A stretch of DNA of 64,000 nt from Pontibacter roseus DSM 17521 (GCF_000373265.1 NZ_KB890765.1:1-64000), one strand, 5' to 3'. Positions 8,635-17,263 are shown, counted from the first letter of the stretch. The notes: generated from the sequence alone by a model not told the origin. Numbers and translations: made by a program.

Positions 8635-9987
8635 CTACACCAACTGTACGCCGGTATAGGTATAAGGAGTGATTTTCTTGAGCTCAGCCTTCACCGCTTC
8701 GCTCACCTGCAGCGTGTCAATGAAGTTGGAGATGGCCTGCTCGGTGATTTTCTCGTTCTTGCGGGTCAGGTCCTTTAGCGCTTCGTAAGGCTGAGGATAG
8801 CCTTCGCGGCGCAGCACGGTTTGTATGCCTTCGGCTACCACGGCCCAGTTTTCCTCAAGATGGTGGCGCAGGGCGGCTTCGTTCAGCTCCAATTTGCCAA
8901 TCCCGCGTTCCAGCGACTTCAGCGCGATTAGGATGTGAGCCAGCGGCACACCCACATTGCGGAGCACCGTGGAGTCAGTGAGGTCGCGTTGCAGGCGGGA
9001 GATGGGCAGCTTGGCCGACAGGTGCTCCAGCACAGCGTTGGCAATACCTAGATTTCCTTCTGCGTTTTCAAAGTCAATCGGATTGACCTTGTGCGGCATG
9101 GCTGAGGAACCCACCTCGCCGGCTTTTATTTTCTGCTTAAAGTAGCCCATGGACACATACTGCCACACGTCGCGGGAGAAGTCGATGAGGATGGTGTTGA
9201 GGCGCTTGAGCCCGTCAAAATAGGCGGCGAGGTTGTCGTAGTGCTCAATCTGGGTAGTGTACTGGCTGCGACGCAGGCCCAAGGTCTCCTGCACGAAGCG
9301 GTTGCCGAAAGACGTCCAGTCCTCGTTAGGGTAAGCCACATGGTGTGCGTTGAAGTTACCGGTGGCCCCGCCGAATTTAGCTGAGAACGGTACCTGGCGC
9401 ACCTGTGCCAGCTGCGCCTCCATACGCTCGGCAAACACCATAATCTCCTTGCCCAGTCGGGTAGGGGAGGCAGGCTGTCCGTGGGTATGGGCGAGCATCG
9501 GGATGGCCTTCCACTGCTGGGCCAGTTCCACCAACGTTTGGTGCAGGTGCTGGTAGAGTGGCATCAGCACACGCTCATCGGCTTCGCGCAGGGAGAGCGG
9601 GATGGCCGTGTTGTTCACATCTTGGGAGGTCAGGCCAAAGTGAATGAATTCCTTGTATTGGCCTAAGCCCAACGTATCGAATTTCTCTTTGATGAAATAC
9701 TCCACTGCCTTCACATCGTGGTTGGTGGTCTTCTCCGTTTCCTTGATGCGCAGCGCGTCTGCCTCGGTGAACTGTTCGTAAATGGCGCGCAAGTCGCCAA
9801 AAAGGTTGGCGGGCACTTCACTCAGTTGCGGCAAAGGCAGTTCGCAGAGCGCGATAAAGTACTCCACCTCCACCAGCACCCGGTAACGAATCAGACCAAA
9901 TTCAGAGAAATATGCGGCAAGTTCAGTGGTGTTGCGGCGGTAGCGGCCATCTACCGGGGATATGGCAGTGAGTGATGTCAGGTTCAT
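8635..9987 (-). CDS. purB: Adenylosuccinate lyase
   Basis: This is the lyase of purine synthesis, cleaving SAICAR to AICAR and adenylosuccinate to AMP. The 450 residues are the E. coli-like long form. Visible: the start TAISPVDGRY, HFGLTSQDVNNTA with the catalytic region, AHTHGQPASPT, and the fumarase/aspartase signature GSSAMPHKVNP near residue 290. It forms a single-gene unit. Confidence 0.97.
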   Translation of the reverse strand: MNLTSLTAISPVDGRYRRNTTELAAYFSEFGLIRYRVLVEVEYFIALCELPLPQLSEVPANLFGDLRAIYEQFTEADALRIKETEKTTNHDVKAVEYFIKEKFDTLGLGQYKEFIHFGLTSQDVNNTAIPLSLREADERVLMPLYQHLHQTLVELAQQWKAIPMLAHTHGQPASPTRLGKEIMVFAERMEAQLAQVRQVPFSAKFGGATGNFNAHHVAYPNEDWTSFGNRFVQETLGLRRSQYTTQIEHYDNLAAYFDGLKRLNTILIDFSRDVWQYVSMGYFKQKIKAGEVGSSAMPHKVNPIDFENAEGNLGIANAVLEHLSAKLPISRLQRDLTDSTVLRNVGVPLAHILIALKSLERGIGKLELNEAALRHHLEENWAVVAEGIQTVLRREGYPQPYEALKDLTRKNEKITEQAISNFIDTLQVSEAVKAELKKITPYTYTGVQLV

Positions 9988-10350
9988 GAAAAGGAATATT
10001 GCTTTAGGCCAAAGATAAGCATGATTGCCTCAGGAAGCCAAAAAGCAGAAAGGATTTCATACTTGTGTCGGCCGTATTCCAGGCCAAGGTATAGGCATGT
10101 GTGGAAACTAGAGAACGTAAGTGGTTTTTCACCTGTTGTAGAAGACAAGGCTCTGCAGATGAACGGTTTGGCACTGTGCTTGCAGATGCGGGGTAACTCC
10201 TGCTGCCCGACTGCATCTAAAATAGGTTGTGGTCGTATGCGAGTTGAATAACACAAATTGCACGGAACTACGTATGGAGATTAGCACTATATTATATAGG
10301 TGCTATATTTTGATACTTCATCTTATTAGCGTAATTCGCATCCGAATATT
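9988..10350. other. Intergenic region between divergent purB and GT51 genes
   Basis: This 363-base stretch has no convincing gene. It holds one GGTATAG copy at about 10088 and an AT-rich inverted repeat (TAGCAC at 10282-10287 with GTGCTA at 10300-10305). The repeat is followed by TATATTTTG, a near match to the Bacteroidota -7 box, about 40 bases before the GT51 gene. The last part is therefore probably that gene's promoter. Confidence 0.4.
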
Positions 10351-12339
10351 TTGAACCAACGATTGAAAAAACGCATACTGATAGGGCTGGGTGTATTTCT
10401 GGCTCTTATTCTGATACTCATAGTCTCCTTGTTCGCCTTCAGGTCCAGGTTGCTGGACTACACCATCAATCGCGTGGTGGAGAAAGTGGAGAACAAATAC
10501 CCTGTTGATTTCACCATTGGGAAAGCTCAGTTCACAGACCTGACATCGGTTGTGCTGAGTGACATTTCCCTCGTACCACACGGCCAGGACACGCTCTTCC
10601 GGACCGACAGCGTACATGCATCCGTAGGCTTCCGTTCACTCTTCAAGGGTCGCATTGTGCTTAGGAGGCTGGAAGTGGATGGAGGCAACCTGACTGCCGT
10701 GAAGCGGGGCGACCAGAACAACTTCTCCTTCCTGTTCCGAAACGAGGCGGCAGCCCAGCCGACCGACACGACCGCTAGCGGCGCCCGGAACTACGGTGAG
10801 CTGCTGAACCGCGTGCTCGAAACCGCCTTTGACAACGTGCCCGACCAGGTGGATTTCAGCAACCTGAGTGTATCCTATACCTCTACGAACCGCACCATCG
10901 ACATCCGGATGCCATACTTGACCATTGAGGATGGCAAGATTGATTCGAAAGTCTCTGTCCGTACGGATTCGCTCATCAACAACATGCTGGTGAAAGGCAC
11001 CATTGACGCCCGCCAGTACAACATCAAGGCCAGCCTGTATGCAGCGGAAAACCAAAGTATACGTCTGCCTTACGTGCAGGAAAGAGTGGGTGCCGTGGTG
11101 GCCTTCGATACGCTGCATCTGGGACTGAATGATAAGACTTACCGTAAGGACAGGCTTACGGTGCGGGGCAGTGCCATGGTCAACAACCTGGTGGTGAACC
11201 ACGAGAAGCTGGCCGATGAGAACATTTATGTCCAGGAAGGCGCCGTGAACTATGTGGTAAGCCTCGGTCGCAACCTGTTTGTAGTGGACAGTCTGACGGA
11301 AGTGCGGGTGAACCGGGCAAAGGCCAACATGTATGCGTCTTACAATAACGCCGGTTCCAAAATAATTGACCTGAAAGTGAAGACGGAGGCACTTCCCGCC
11401 AATGATTTCTTTGAATCCCTGCCGGTGGGGCTTTTTGAGAGTCTGGAAGGTATACGGGCAGAGGGAAAGCTGCAGTACAAGATGAACTTTCACGTGAACA
11501 TGGACAGTGTAGAGCGGGTCGTATTCGATTCTGACCTGGATGCCTCAGAGAATTTCCGGGTGGTGCAGTGGGGCAAGGCGAATATCGAGAAGCTGAAAGG
11601 GCCTTTCATGCACACGGTCTATGAGTATGGCAAACCTGTCCGCACGTTCATGGTAGGGCCTGCAAATCCATTCTACAGTCCTATCAGCCAGATATCGCCT
11701 TACCTACGCAATGCCATTCTCACGGCCGAGGACGCCGGTTTTTACAAGCACAGCGGCTTTCATGAGGAAGCTTTCCGGCAGGCCATTGCCGTCAACCTGA
11801 AGAAGGGGGACTTTGTGCGCGGCGGCAGCACCATTTCCATGCAGTTGGTGAAGAACGTGTTTCTGACACGCAAGAAAACAGTGGCCCGTAAGGTAGAGGA
11901 GGCCATCATCGTTTGGTTGATGGAGAACCTGGACATCGTTTCGAAGAACCGCATGTTCGAGATATACCTTAACATCATTGAGTGGGGTCCGGATGTATAT
12001 GGAGCCAAGGATGCCTCCCGGTTTTACTTTGGCAAGCAGCCGTCCGAGCTCAATCTCGCCGAGTCTATCTTCCTGACCAGCATCATCCCGAGTCCGAAAC
12101 GCTACCGCTCCTCGTTTGACAGCTATGGAAATCTGCGTAGCTGGAAAGGTGGGTATTACAGGTTGATTGGCGGCATCATGGCACGGCGCGGGCTCATATC
12201 GCAGGAAGAATATGACAACCTGCAACCCAACGTGCGGTTGTATGGACGAGCACGCGATTTGATTGTCACGGCACCGGATGCCGAGTACGAAGACACTACC
12301 GAGTTTGAACTCCAAACCATTGACCTGCTGGATTTCTAA
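10351..12339 (+). CDS. GT51 peptidoglycan glycosyltransferase with AsmA-like N-terminal region
   Basis: The C-terminal third (about residues 440-610) is a GT51 transglycosylase that polymerises lipid II. Motif I is EDAGFYKHSGF with the catalytic Glu, motif II is RGGSTISMQLVKN, motif III is RKVEEAI, and then EIYLNIIEWGPDVYG. There is no transpeptidase domain. The start is TTG. A single membrane anchor (about residues 8-30) is followed by some 400 residues of beta-rich periplasmic sequence. Lines such as FRTDSVHASVGFRSLFKGRI recall AsmA/TamB-type domains; this assignment is inference. It is much longer than a classical monofunctional MtgA. Confidence 0.85.
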   Translation: MNQRLKKRILIGLGVFLALILILIVSLFAFRSRLLDYTINRVVEKVENKYPVDFTIGKAQFTDLTSVVLSDISLVPHGQDTLFRTDSVHASVGFRSLFKGRIVLRRLEVDGGNLTAVKRGDQNNFSFLFRNEAAAQPTDTTASGARNYGELLNRVLETAFDNVPDQVDFSNLSVSYTSTNRTIDIRMPYLTIEDGKIDSKVSVRTDSLINNMLVKGTIDARQYNIKASLYAAENQSIRLPYVQERVGAVVAFDTLHLGLNDKTYRKDRLTVRGSAMVNNLVVNHEKLADENIYVQEGAVNYVVSLGRNLFVVDSLTEVRVNRAKANMYASYNNAGSKIIDLKVKTEALPANDFFESLPVGLFESLEGIRAEGKLQYKMNFHVNMDSVERVVFDSDLDASENFRVVQWGKANIEKLKGPFMHTVYEYGKPVRTFMVGPANPFYSPISQISPYLRNAILTAEDAGFYKHSGFHEEAFRQAIAVNLKKGDFVRGGSTISMQLVKNVFLTRKKTVARKVEEAIIVWLMENLDIVSKNRMFEIYLNIIEWGPDVYGAKDASRFYFGKQPSELNLAESIFLTSIIPSPKRYRSSFDSYGNLRSWKGGYYRLIGGIMARRGLISQEEYDNLQPNVRLYGRARDLIVTAPDAEYEDTTEFELQTIDLLDF

Positions 12340-12354
12340 CAAGTGACAGTTATA

Positions 12355-12394
12355 GCAGAACGGCCACCCGCAGCCTGTGCGGTGGCCGTTCTGC
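12355..12394 (+). terminator. Terminator after the GT51 gene
   Basis: A 14-bp stem (12355-12368 with 12381-12394) with a further 3 bp across one bulge is followed by a T-rich tail. It overlaps the region where a longer reading frame of the next gene could start, which argues for the shorter start of that gene. Confidence 0.85.
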
Positions 12395-12430
12395 ATTTAT
12401 TTTTTCAGGTATAGACAGAATCAAAGCACC

Positions 12431-13501
12431 GTGAACACACCTCTTCCTCCTGAATATCCGGAAAAGCGAGATGCGGCAGCTCCTACAAGGAAGCGGCTGG
12501 GTGTGCAGGAACTTCTGGCTCGGGCGGGCTTCGATTGGTTTCTGTTAGCGATGGTAGGTATGATAGGGCTGGCTTACCTGTGGCCGGAAGGTGGCATGGA
12601 TAGGGAGCCCATTTCGCTGGGCGATGTGGCTAACTATGGCGTGTCGCTCATCTTCTTTTTCTATGGCCTGCGGCTGAGCCCCGAAAAGCTGCGCGCTGGC
12701 CTCAGCAACTGGCGCCTGCACCTGGTGGTGCAGTTTGCTACCTTTCTGCTCTTCCCGTTGCTCATTATGCCGCTGCACTCGCTCTTTGCGGGCACCTCCA
12801 AGGAGCTGCTGTGGCTGGGCACGTTCTACCTGGCGGCGCTTCCCTCCACGGTGTCGTCTTCGGTGGTGATGGTGTCCATTGCGGGAGGCAACATTCCGGC
12901 GGCCATTTTCAATGCGAGCATCTCCAGCCTGATAGGGGTATTCTTGACGCCGCTCTGGATGGGGCTATACCTAGCGACCGGCTCCGGCAACTTTGACATG
13001 GGGCAGATTATGGGCAAGCTGGTGCTGCAGGTGCTGTTGCCGGTGACGCTGGGCATTGTGCTGCACCGCTTCTGGGGCGGCTTTGCCGAACGGTACAAAA
13101 AACAGCTGCGCGTCTTCGACCAAATCATCATCCTCATCATCGTCTATACCTCCTTCAGCGAGTCCTTCGCCCGCGACATGTTCAGCAGCTACAGCGTCTT
13201 GGACATCCTGCTGCTAGGTATGCTGATGCTCGTGCTTTTCTTTGCCGTGTACGGCATACTGCATGTTGTCAGTCGGTTGTTTGGCTTCAATCGGGAGAAC
13301 CGGATTACAGCTATTTTCTGCGGCTCCAAAAAATCATTGGTACATGGCACGGTGATGTCGAAAGTGCTGTTCCCGGACGCCAATATGGTCGGGATTATCC
13401 TGCTGCCCATTATGCTATACCATGCGCTGCAGCTGCTGGCCTCCAGCGTCATTGCCCAATCCTTGGCACGCCGCGCTGGTCTGGAGGCGAAAGGCGAGTA
13501 A
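12431..13501 (+). CDS. Bile acid:sodium symporter family protein
   Basis: The protein has about ten membrane helices from residue 35 on and matches the SBF/YfeH branch of the BASS superfamily. Visible are the segment FYLAALPSTVSSSVVMVSIA with the crossover region, and FCGSKKSLVHGTVM near the C-terminus. The substrate is unknown. I chose GTG at 12431 (356 residues). A GTG at 12377 would place 18 more codons inside the terminator stem of the upstream gene. Confidence 0.85.
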   Translation: MNTPLPPEYPEKRDAAAPTRKRLGVQELLARAGFDWFLLAMVGMIGLAYLWPEGGMDREPISLGDVANYGVSLIFFFYGLRLSPEKLRAGLSNWRLHLVVQFATFLLFPLLIMPLHSLFAGTSKELLWLGTFYLAALPSTVSSSVVMVSIAGGNIPAAIFNASISSLIGVFLTPLWMGLYLATGSGNFDMGQIMGKLVLQVLLPVTLGIVLHRFWGGFAERYKKQLRVFDQIIILIIVYTSFSESFARDMFSSYSVLDILLLGMLMLVLFFAVYGILHVVSRLFGFNRENRITAIFCGSKKSLVHGTVMSKVLFPDANMVGIILLPIMLYHALQLLASSVIAQSLARRAGLEAKGE

Positions 13502-13524
13502 CAACTACCGATTTGAATCTGTAC

Positions 13525-13543
13525 CAGGTATAGCCTATACCTG
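13525..13543. repeat. Inverted pair of the iterated element
   Basis: CAGGTATA and TATACCTG face each other across three bases, making an 8-bp hairpin 23 bases after the symporter gene. It is one of the clearest inverted pairs of the window-wide GGTATAG element. There is no T-run, so it is not an obvious terminator. Confidence 0.6.
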
Positions 13544-13602
13544 ATTGTTGTTCGGTGTTCTCAAACTCCTGAGCTTACCTTTTGAACTTATATAAAAAGA
13601 AA

Positions 13603-13629
13603 AGTGGCTGCAGGATTCCTGCAGCCACT
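13603..13629. terminator. Terminator between convergent genes
   Basis: The 12-bp arms AGTGGCTGCAGG and CCTGCAGCCACT surround a 3-base loop. An A-rich left flank gives U-rich RNA in the minus direction. It serves the DUF3817 gene, and possibly the symporter gene too. Confidence 0.75.
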
Positions 13630-13663
13630 CTGATGTTCTTGGCTAAGAGTTGAGCGGTAATAT

Positions 13664-13987
13664 CTAGGCAACCTGTCTAACAGGTGCTTCTTTCTTGTTT
13701 TCCTCATCCTTGAGCAGTCGCTTATCCAGAATGAACGGTCCGAAAGGGAGCAGGGAGGCAACAACCGCCGCCGCTATTTTCTTGATAGACCAGTTGTGCG
13801 CCAGCGTCACTTCCAACACCGAGAGCATGTATAAAACGAACAGCACACCATGTGCCCAGCCTACATACTTCACCATCTCAGGTATGCCGGCCATGTATTT
13901 CAGCGGCATGGCTATACCTAACAGTAAGAGGTATGAAATTCCTTCGTAGAGGCCGATGGTGCGCAAACGGGAAATAGGGGTTCTCAT
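13664..13987 (-). CDS. DUF3817 family membrane protein
   Basis: A short protein of three to four helices that matches DUF3817 (YdzA-like): RLRTIGLYEGISYLLLLGIA, then KYVGWAHGVLFVLYML, then LLPFGPFILDKRL. I chose the ATG giving 107 residues (MRTPISRLRT). An upstream start at 14026 would add 13 polar residues that the family does not have. Function unknown. Confidence 0.8.
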   Translation of the reverse strand: MRTPISRLRTIGLYEGISYLLLLGIAMPLKYMAGIPEMVKYVGWAHGVLFVLYMLSVLEVTLAHNWSIKKIAAAVVASLLPFGPFILDKRLLKDEENKKEAPVRQVA

Positions 13988-14115
13988 ATAACTAAGGTTG
14001 GTGATGTTCTGCTGCAAAGTTACCACTTAACAGCAGAGCCACCGCAATCGTGCCAACGAAATGCAATAAATTGCGGCAGACAACAGATTACTCAAGACCA
14101 ATTGCCTGAAAAGCA

Positions 14116-14142
14116 AAGCGGCTGCCTGTAGGGCAGCCGCTT
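14116..14142 (-). terminator. Terminator of the 14165 gene
   Basis: The arms AAGCGGCTGCC and GGCAGCCGCTT pair over 11 bases around a 5-base loop, 23 bases beyond the lipoprotein stop on the minus strand. Confidence 0.7.
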
Positions 14143-14164
14143 GTAAATAAGTTTGTTGGTAATT

Positions 14165-15034
14165 TTAGTTGCTCAGAGAAAATTCAGGAGAGCTGGCAAT
14201 TGTTTCTTCCCCAACTTTAGCTGTCCAATCTCCTGTTAGTCCTTCGCCGGCCTTGGCATACTTGCGGAAGGTCACATAGAAGGTATTGCTGTAGGAATCC
14301 GTCACGTTCAAGTTCTTCCAGGAGATTACAGCATTTCTATTGTTATAATCTATCTGACCGGCTACGCCATTGGCTGACACAGCTGATACGCTGCCTTCAA
14401 GGGTAGCAGAGATGCCACCCTGCAGTTTCACGTTGGCATAAGCAGCACAAGAAGAGAGTTTTAAAGCTACTTTGTATTCGGTCAATCCGCCTTCCACAGG
14501 AGTGGCACTTACAAGTGAAGTGCTCAAAGTTGCTCCCGTGCATGGATTTACCACTACAATGTCAGCGGCGGATTCAGTGCCTTCAAAATCTTGCCCGCCT
14601 CCGGCATATTTTACCCGCCAGCCAAAGGTGCCAGTCGCATCAGGTGTGTAGGTATGTGTAAAGCTGGTACCTGTTTTTTGAACTTGTGTTGTCACCACAT
14701 CTTCCCAGTAAGCAGCGGTGGCCACATCTGTGTAGGCGCCTGTCTCGCTGAGCTTGGCTCGCTGTAGAATTAGAGTGCCTTTTGTCGGAGCTGCTCCGCC
14801 GTCTGCAGGAGCGCCAACTGAATACATAATGGTTACCGGAGTACCAACTACAACTGGCGATTCTGAAAAGCTTAATGAAAGTGATGGGGTTGCTTTTTTA
14901 CTGGCCTGTGCATTTATCTTAGCAGCCTCTGTAGCCGATGCGTTCAAACCTACCTCATCTAGGTCCTTAGTACAGCTTGTGAATGAACCGGCTACCAGGA
15001 GTAGCGCCGTGGCGATAGTATAAAATTTCTTCAT
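14165..15034 (-). CDS. Hypothetical lipoprotein with Ig-like region
   Basis: The 289 residues start with a lipoprotein signal peptide, MKKFYTIATALLLVAGSFTSC, with Cys at 21. The mature part is Thr/Ser/Val-rich and beta-strand-like. The segment about 55-165 (VTIMYSVGAPADGG to FGWRVKYAGGGQDFEG) resembles an extracellular Ig-like fold. It is probably surface- or periplasm-exposed. No family recognised. The upstream region is very AT-rich. Confidence 0.75.
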   Translation of the reverse strand: MKKFYTIATALLLVAGSFTSCTKDLDEVGLNASATEAAKINAQASKKATPSLSLSFSESPVVVGTPVTIMYSVGAPADGGAAPTKGTLILQRAKLSETGAYTDVATAAYWEDVVTTQVQKTGTSFTHTYTPDATGTFGWRVKYAGGGQDFEGTESAADIVVVNPCTGATLSTSLVSATPVEGGLTEYKVALKLSSCAAYANVKLQGGISATLEGSVSAVSANGVAGQIDYNNRNAVISWKNLNVTDSYSNTFYVTFRKYAKAGEGLTGDWTAKVGEETIASSPEFSLSN

Positions 15035-15131
15035 GGAGTTATAAGGGTTTTAGTTAATACTGCTTTATGATTATATATACATTATTTAATGTATTATCTA
15101 TAACTTATGTATTGCAAAATAGTTTCAAATA

Positions 15132-15147
15132 ATTTGAATATTCAAAT
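15132..15147. promoter_or_regulatory. 16-bp palindrome, possible operator
   Basis: ATTTGAATATTCAAAT is a perfect palindrome about 100 bases upstream of the lipoprotein start (15034, minus strand). TANNTTTG-like hexamers surround it. A regulator-binding role is only a guess. Confidence 0.3.
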
Positions 15148-15341
15148 ATAATTATAAAAATATTTTTAATAATTGTTATGATGTTTATACTTTGATAGGG
15201 TGTGGTAAAGCTCCTGCTGTTAGCAGTATTTTAAGCATAGCTATACCTGTTGATATTAATAAATCAGGTGGAACAGAGAAGTTCTCGGGGAGAATAGAGG
15301 AAGCATGTATACTGAGAGAGATGTAGACAGATATAAAACAA

Positions 15342-15385
15342 AAACGCTTGTGGCAGCTCCATTTCAGAGGTTGCCACAAGCGTTT
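15342..15385 (-). terminator. Terminator of the aro gene
   Basis: AAACGCTTGTGGCA (15342-15355) pairs perfectly with TGCCACAAGCGTTT (15372-15385). It lies 28 bases past the stop of the DAHP synthase gene, with T-rich sequence following in the minus direction. Confidence 0.85.
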
Positions 15386-15412
15386 ACTGTTGCTTCTGCA
15401 ACTACACGGCCT

Positions 15413-16522
15413 TTATGAACTCATACCGTAGTTGTACAGGTGGGTGCGGGCATATTGGGACCGCACCTCCTGGAAAATAGTCTTCACCACGTTCTGGTCT
15501 ACGCCAGCGGAACTGGCTTTCAGCAAGAGGTTTTCCAGTACGAGGTCCCAGCGAACGGGGTCCGGTGTAGCCTGTATACCGTCCGCTTTGCTGTGGGCAC
15601 CTAACTGCGCTGTGACTTTCGTTCTTCGGGAAAGCAATGTGAGCAGTTCATCGTCCAAGTGTTCAATCTCCTTGCGCAGCTTTTCCAGTTGAGCTCCCTG
15701 CTTCTCTTTCTCTGTCAGGTTGTTCTGCTGCTTCAGGGCCTGCAACAACATGTGCAGTTCCTGTGGCATTATCTGCTGCTGGGCATCACTGAGGGCAACC
15801 GCTGGGTTGTAGTGCGACTCCACCATCAGTCCGTCGTAGCCCAGGTCCAATGCGCGCTGGCTCACCGGGCGCAGCAGACTTCTACGACCCGCAATGTGGC
15901 TGGCGTCGCAATACATGGCCAGTTCGGGCACCATTCTGCGCAGTTCCAGCGCGTGCTCCCATTTGGGGTGGTTGCGGTACGGAGCGCTGTCCAGTGTGGA
16001 GAAACCACGGTGCATGGCTCCCAATTCGGTTATGCCGCTTTGGTGCAGGCGCTCCAGCGCACCCAGCCACAACTGCAGGTCGGGGTTCACGGGGTTCTTC
16101 ACGAGTACCGGTACCTGTACCCCCTTCAGGGCGTCCGCAATCTCCTGCACCAGGAAAGGGCTCACAGTGGTATGCGCTCCAATAAGCAGAATGTTCACGT
16201 CATTTTTCAAAGCCTGTTCAACCTGTGCGGCGGTAGCCACCTCACAAGCGGTAAGTAGACCTATCTCCTGCTGAACCGTTTTCAGCCATTCCAGCCCAAT
16301 GGCGCCTACACCCTGAAAGCTCCCCGGGCGCGTGCGGGGTTTCCAGATGCCCGCCCTGAAAATGGAGACGCCTTTCACCTGCTTCAGGCCAAGGGCCGTT
16401 TGCAACATCTGCTCTTCACTCTCGGCACTGCACGGCCCTGCTATCACGACAGGGCGTGTCTTCTTGGCTAGTTGGCTGCTTTGGCCGGCCAGGTGCATGC
16501 TACTTGGTGCTACTGTACTCAT
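15413..16522 (-). CDS. Bifunctional DAHP synthase / chorismate mutase
   Basis: The enzyme makes 3-deoxy-D-arabino-heptulosonate 7-phosphate, the first step of aromatic synthesis, and converts chorismate to prephenate. Residues about 20-265 are a KDO8P/DAHP synthase (AroF/KdsA fold): VIAGPCSAESEEQM, FRAGIWKPRTRPGSFQGVG, LVKNPVNPDLQLW and YCDASHIAGRR. Residues about 275-360 are an AroQ-type chorismate mutase helix bundle (LEKLRKEIEHLDDELLTLLSRR). The fusion order, synthase first, is common in Bacteroidota. A leader hairpin upstream suggests attenuation. Confidence 0.93.
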   Translation of the reverse strand: MSTVAPSSMHLAGQSSQLAKKTRPVVIAGPCSAESEEQMLQTALGLKQVKGVSIFRAGIWKPRTRPGSFQGVGAIGLEWLKTVQQEIGLLTACEVATAAQVEQALKNDVNILLIGAHTTVSPFLVQEIADALKGVQVPVLVKNPVNPDLQLWLGALERLHQSGITELGAMHRGFSTLDSAPYRNHPKWEHALELRRMVPELAMYCDASHIAGRRSLLRPVSQRALDLGYDGLMVESHYNPAVALSDAQQQIMPQELHMLLQALKQQNNLTEKEKQGAQLEKLRKEIEHLDDELLTLLSRRTKVTAQLGAHSKADGIQATPDPVRWDLVLENLLLKASSAGVDQNVVKTIFQEVRSQYARTHLYNYGMSS

Positions 16523-16550
16523 GGTATTGGTTTTTGTATCGCTTTAAAAC

Positions 16551-16639
16551 AAAAAAAGCCCCGCTTGTGGCGGGGCTCCTTAGGTACCTGGGTATGTTCT
16601 GTTTTACATAACGCACAAAGATTTACCGCCGAAGCCCCG
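16551..16639 (-). promoter_or_regulatory. Attenuator-like leader of the aro gene
   Basis: On the minus strand an 8-bp hairpin (16570-16577 with 16557-16564) runs into seven U residues and ends about 28 bases before the start codon. That is an intrinsic terminator inside the 5' leader. Upstream in the same transcript, the segment at 16631-16639 (CGGGGCTTC in transcript sense) can pair with nine bases of the hairpin's first arm, with one G-U. That would be an antiterminator. No other gene is close enough upstream to need this terminator. I found no aromatic-rich leader peptide. Confidence 0.55.
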
Positions 16640-16891
16640 AGAGAGGCACCTTCAGTGAATTCTTAAAAATATAGGCGTTAGATAAAATCATTTTCTTCAA
16701 TTGTAATGCAATAGAAGTCATTAAAAACTAGGAAAGCAAATTATTTGATGAAAATTTGGAATAGTAGTCTTTGAGTGTTGCAACTGAAGCGTCTTTCTTT
16801 TAATCCTGTTGTTGGTATAGCTCGTGTTGTTCCAACGCTCCGAGGAGGGGAATCCCCTGTACGAATATTGATAAAGACAAGTACTCCAGAT

Positions 16892-17091
16892 TGTCATTCC
16901 GACGACAGGAGGAATCTCATGCCCTCCCGGCCGCACATCCAGCGCCAGCGCAGATGCGGCTTTTCCGAGGCCGGTGAGTGAGGAAGCTAGGGAGATGCTA
17001 AGTGCATACCGGCTGGCTTCACCGCCCGTTCCCGCTGCGCTCGCACCGGCGGCAGGTATGGTAACAGATTCCTCCTTTCGTCGGAATGACA
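16892..17091. repeat. 200-bp inverted-repeat element (MITE/REP-like)
   Basis: The ends are 26-bp inverted repeats with one mismatch: TGTCATTCCGACGACAGGAG at 16892 and its complement ending at 17091. The interior is G+C-rich, with further imperfect inverted segments, and has no open frame worth calling. The TGTCATTCCGA end recurs at 39637. This fits a non-autonomous repeat mobilised in trans, but no transposase is in the window. Confidence 0.65.
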
Positions 17092-17263
17092 GGAGCGTGA
17101 GCAGGTATAGCAAGTCCTACTCACCACAGCAGCCACAGAGGTATAGCATCCGCCAGGTGCACCTGATTACGCCCCACTGGTTGAGCGGTCAACAAGTTAG
17201 AAGCAACTTAGCTTTTTTTGCTGCTTGATGGGTAGAAACTCTCGACTTACACCCAGAAAAAGC

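Larger units (their letters stand above)
15035..15412. other. AT-rich intergenic region
   Basis: The first 145 bases are extremely AT-rich and serve as upstream region of the lipoprotein gene. They include a 16-bp perfect palindrome (15132-15147). A copy of CTATACC lies near 15240. The right end holds the terminator of the aro gene. I see no credible gene. Confidence 0.5.

Noticed and set aside
9984..10256. 90-codon minus-strand frame between purB and the GT51 gene
   Set aside because: No recognisable protein, poor start context, and overlap with the purB start. It is likely chance.
10318..11493. Long minus-strand frames opposite the GT51 gene
   Set aside because: They lie opposite real coding sequence and show no family features.
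12377..12430. Longer start for the bile-acid symporter homologue
   Set aside because: These codons lie in the stem and tail of the upstream gene's terminator, and the encoded residues do not fit the family.
16721..17113. Open frames across the 200-bp inverted-repeat element
   Set aside because: Coding potential is poor and the frames follow the inverted repeat symmetry; no transposase motif.
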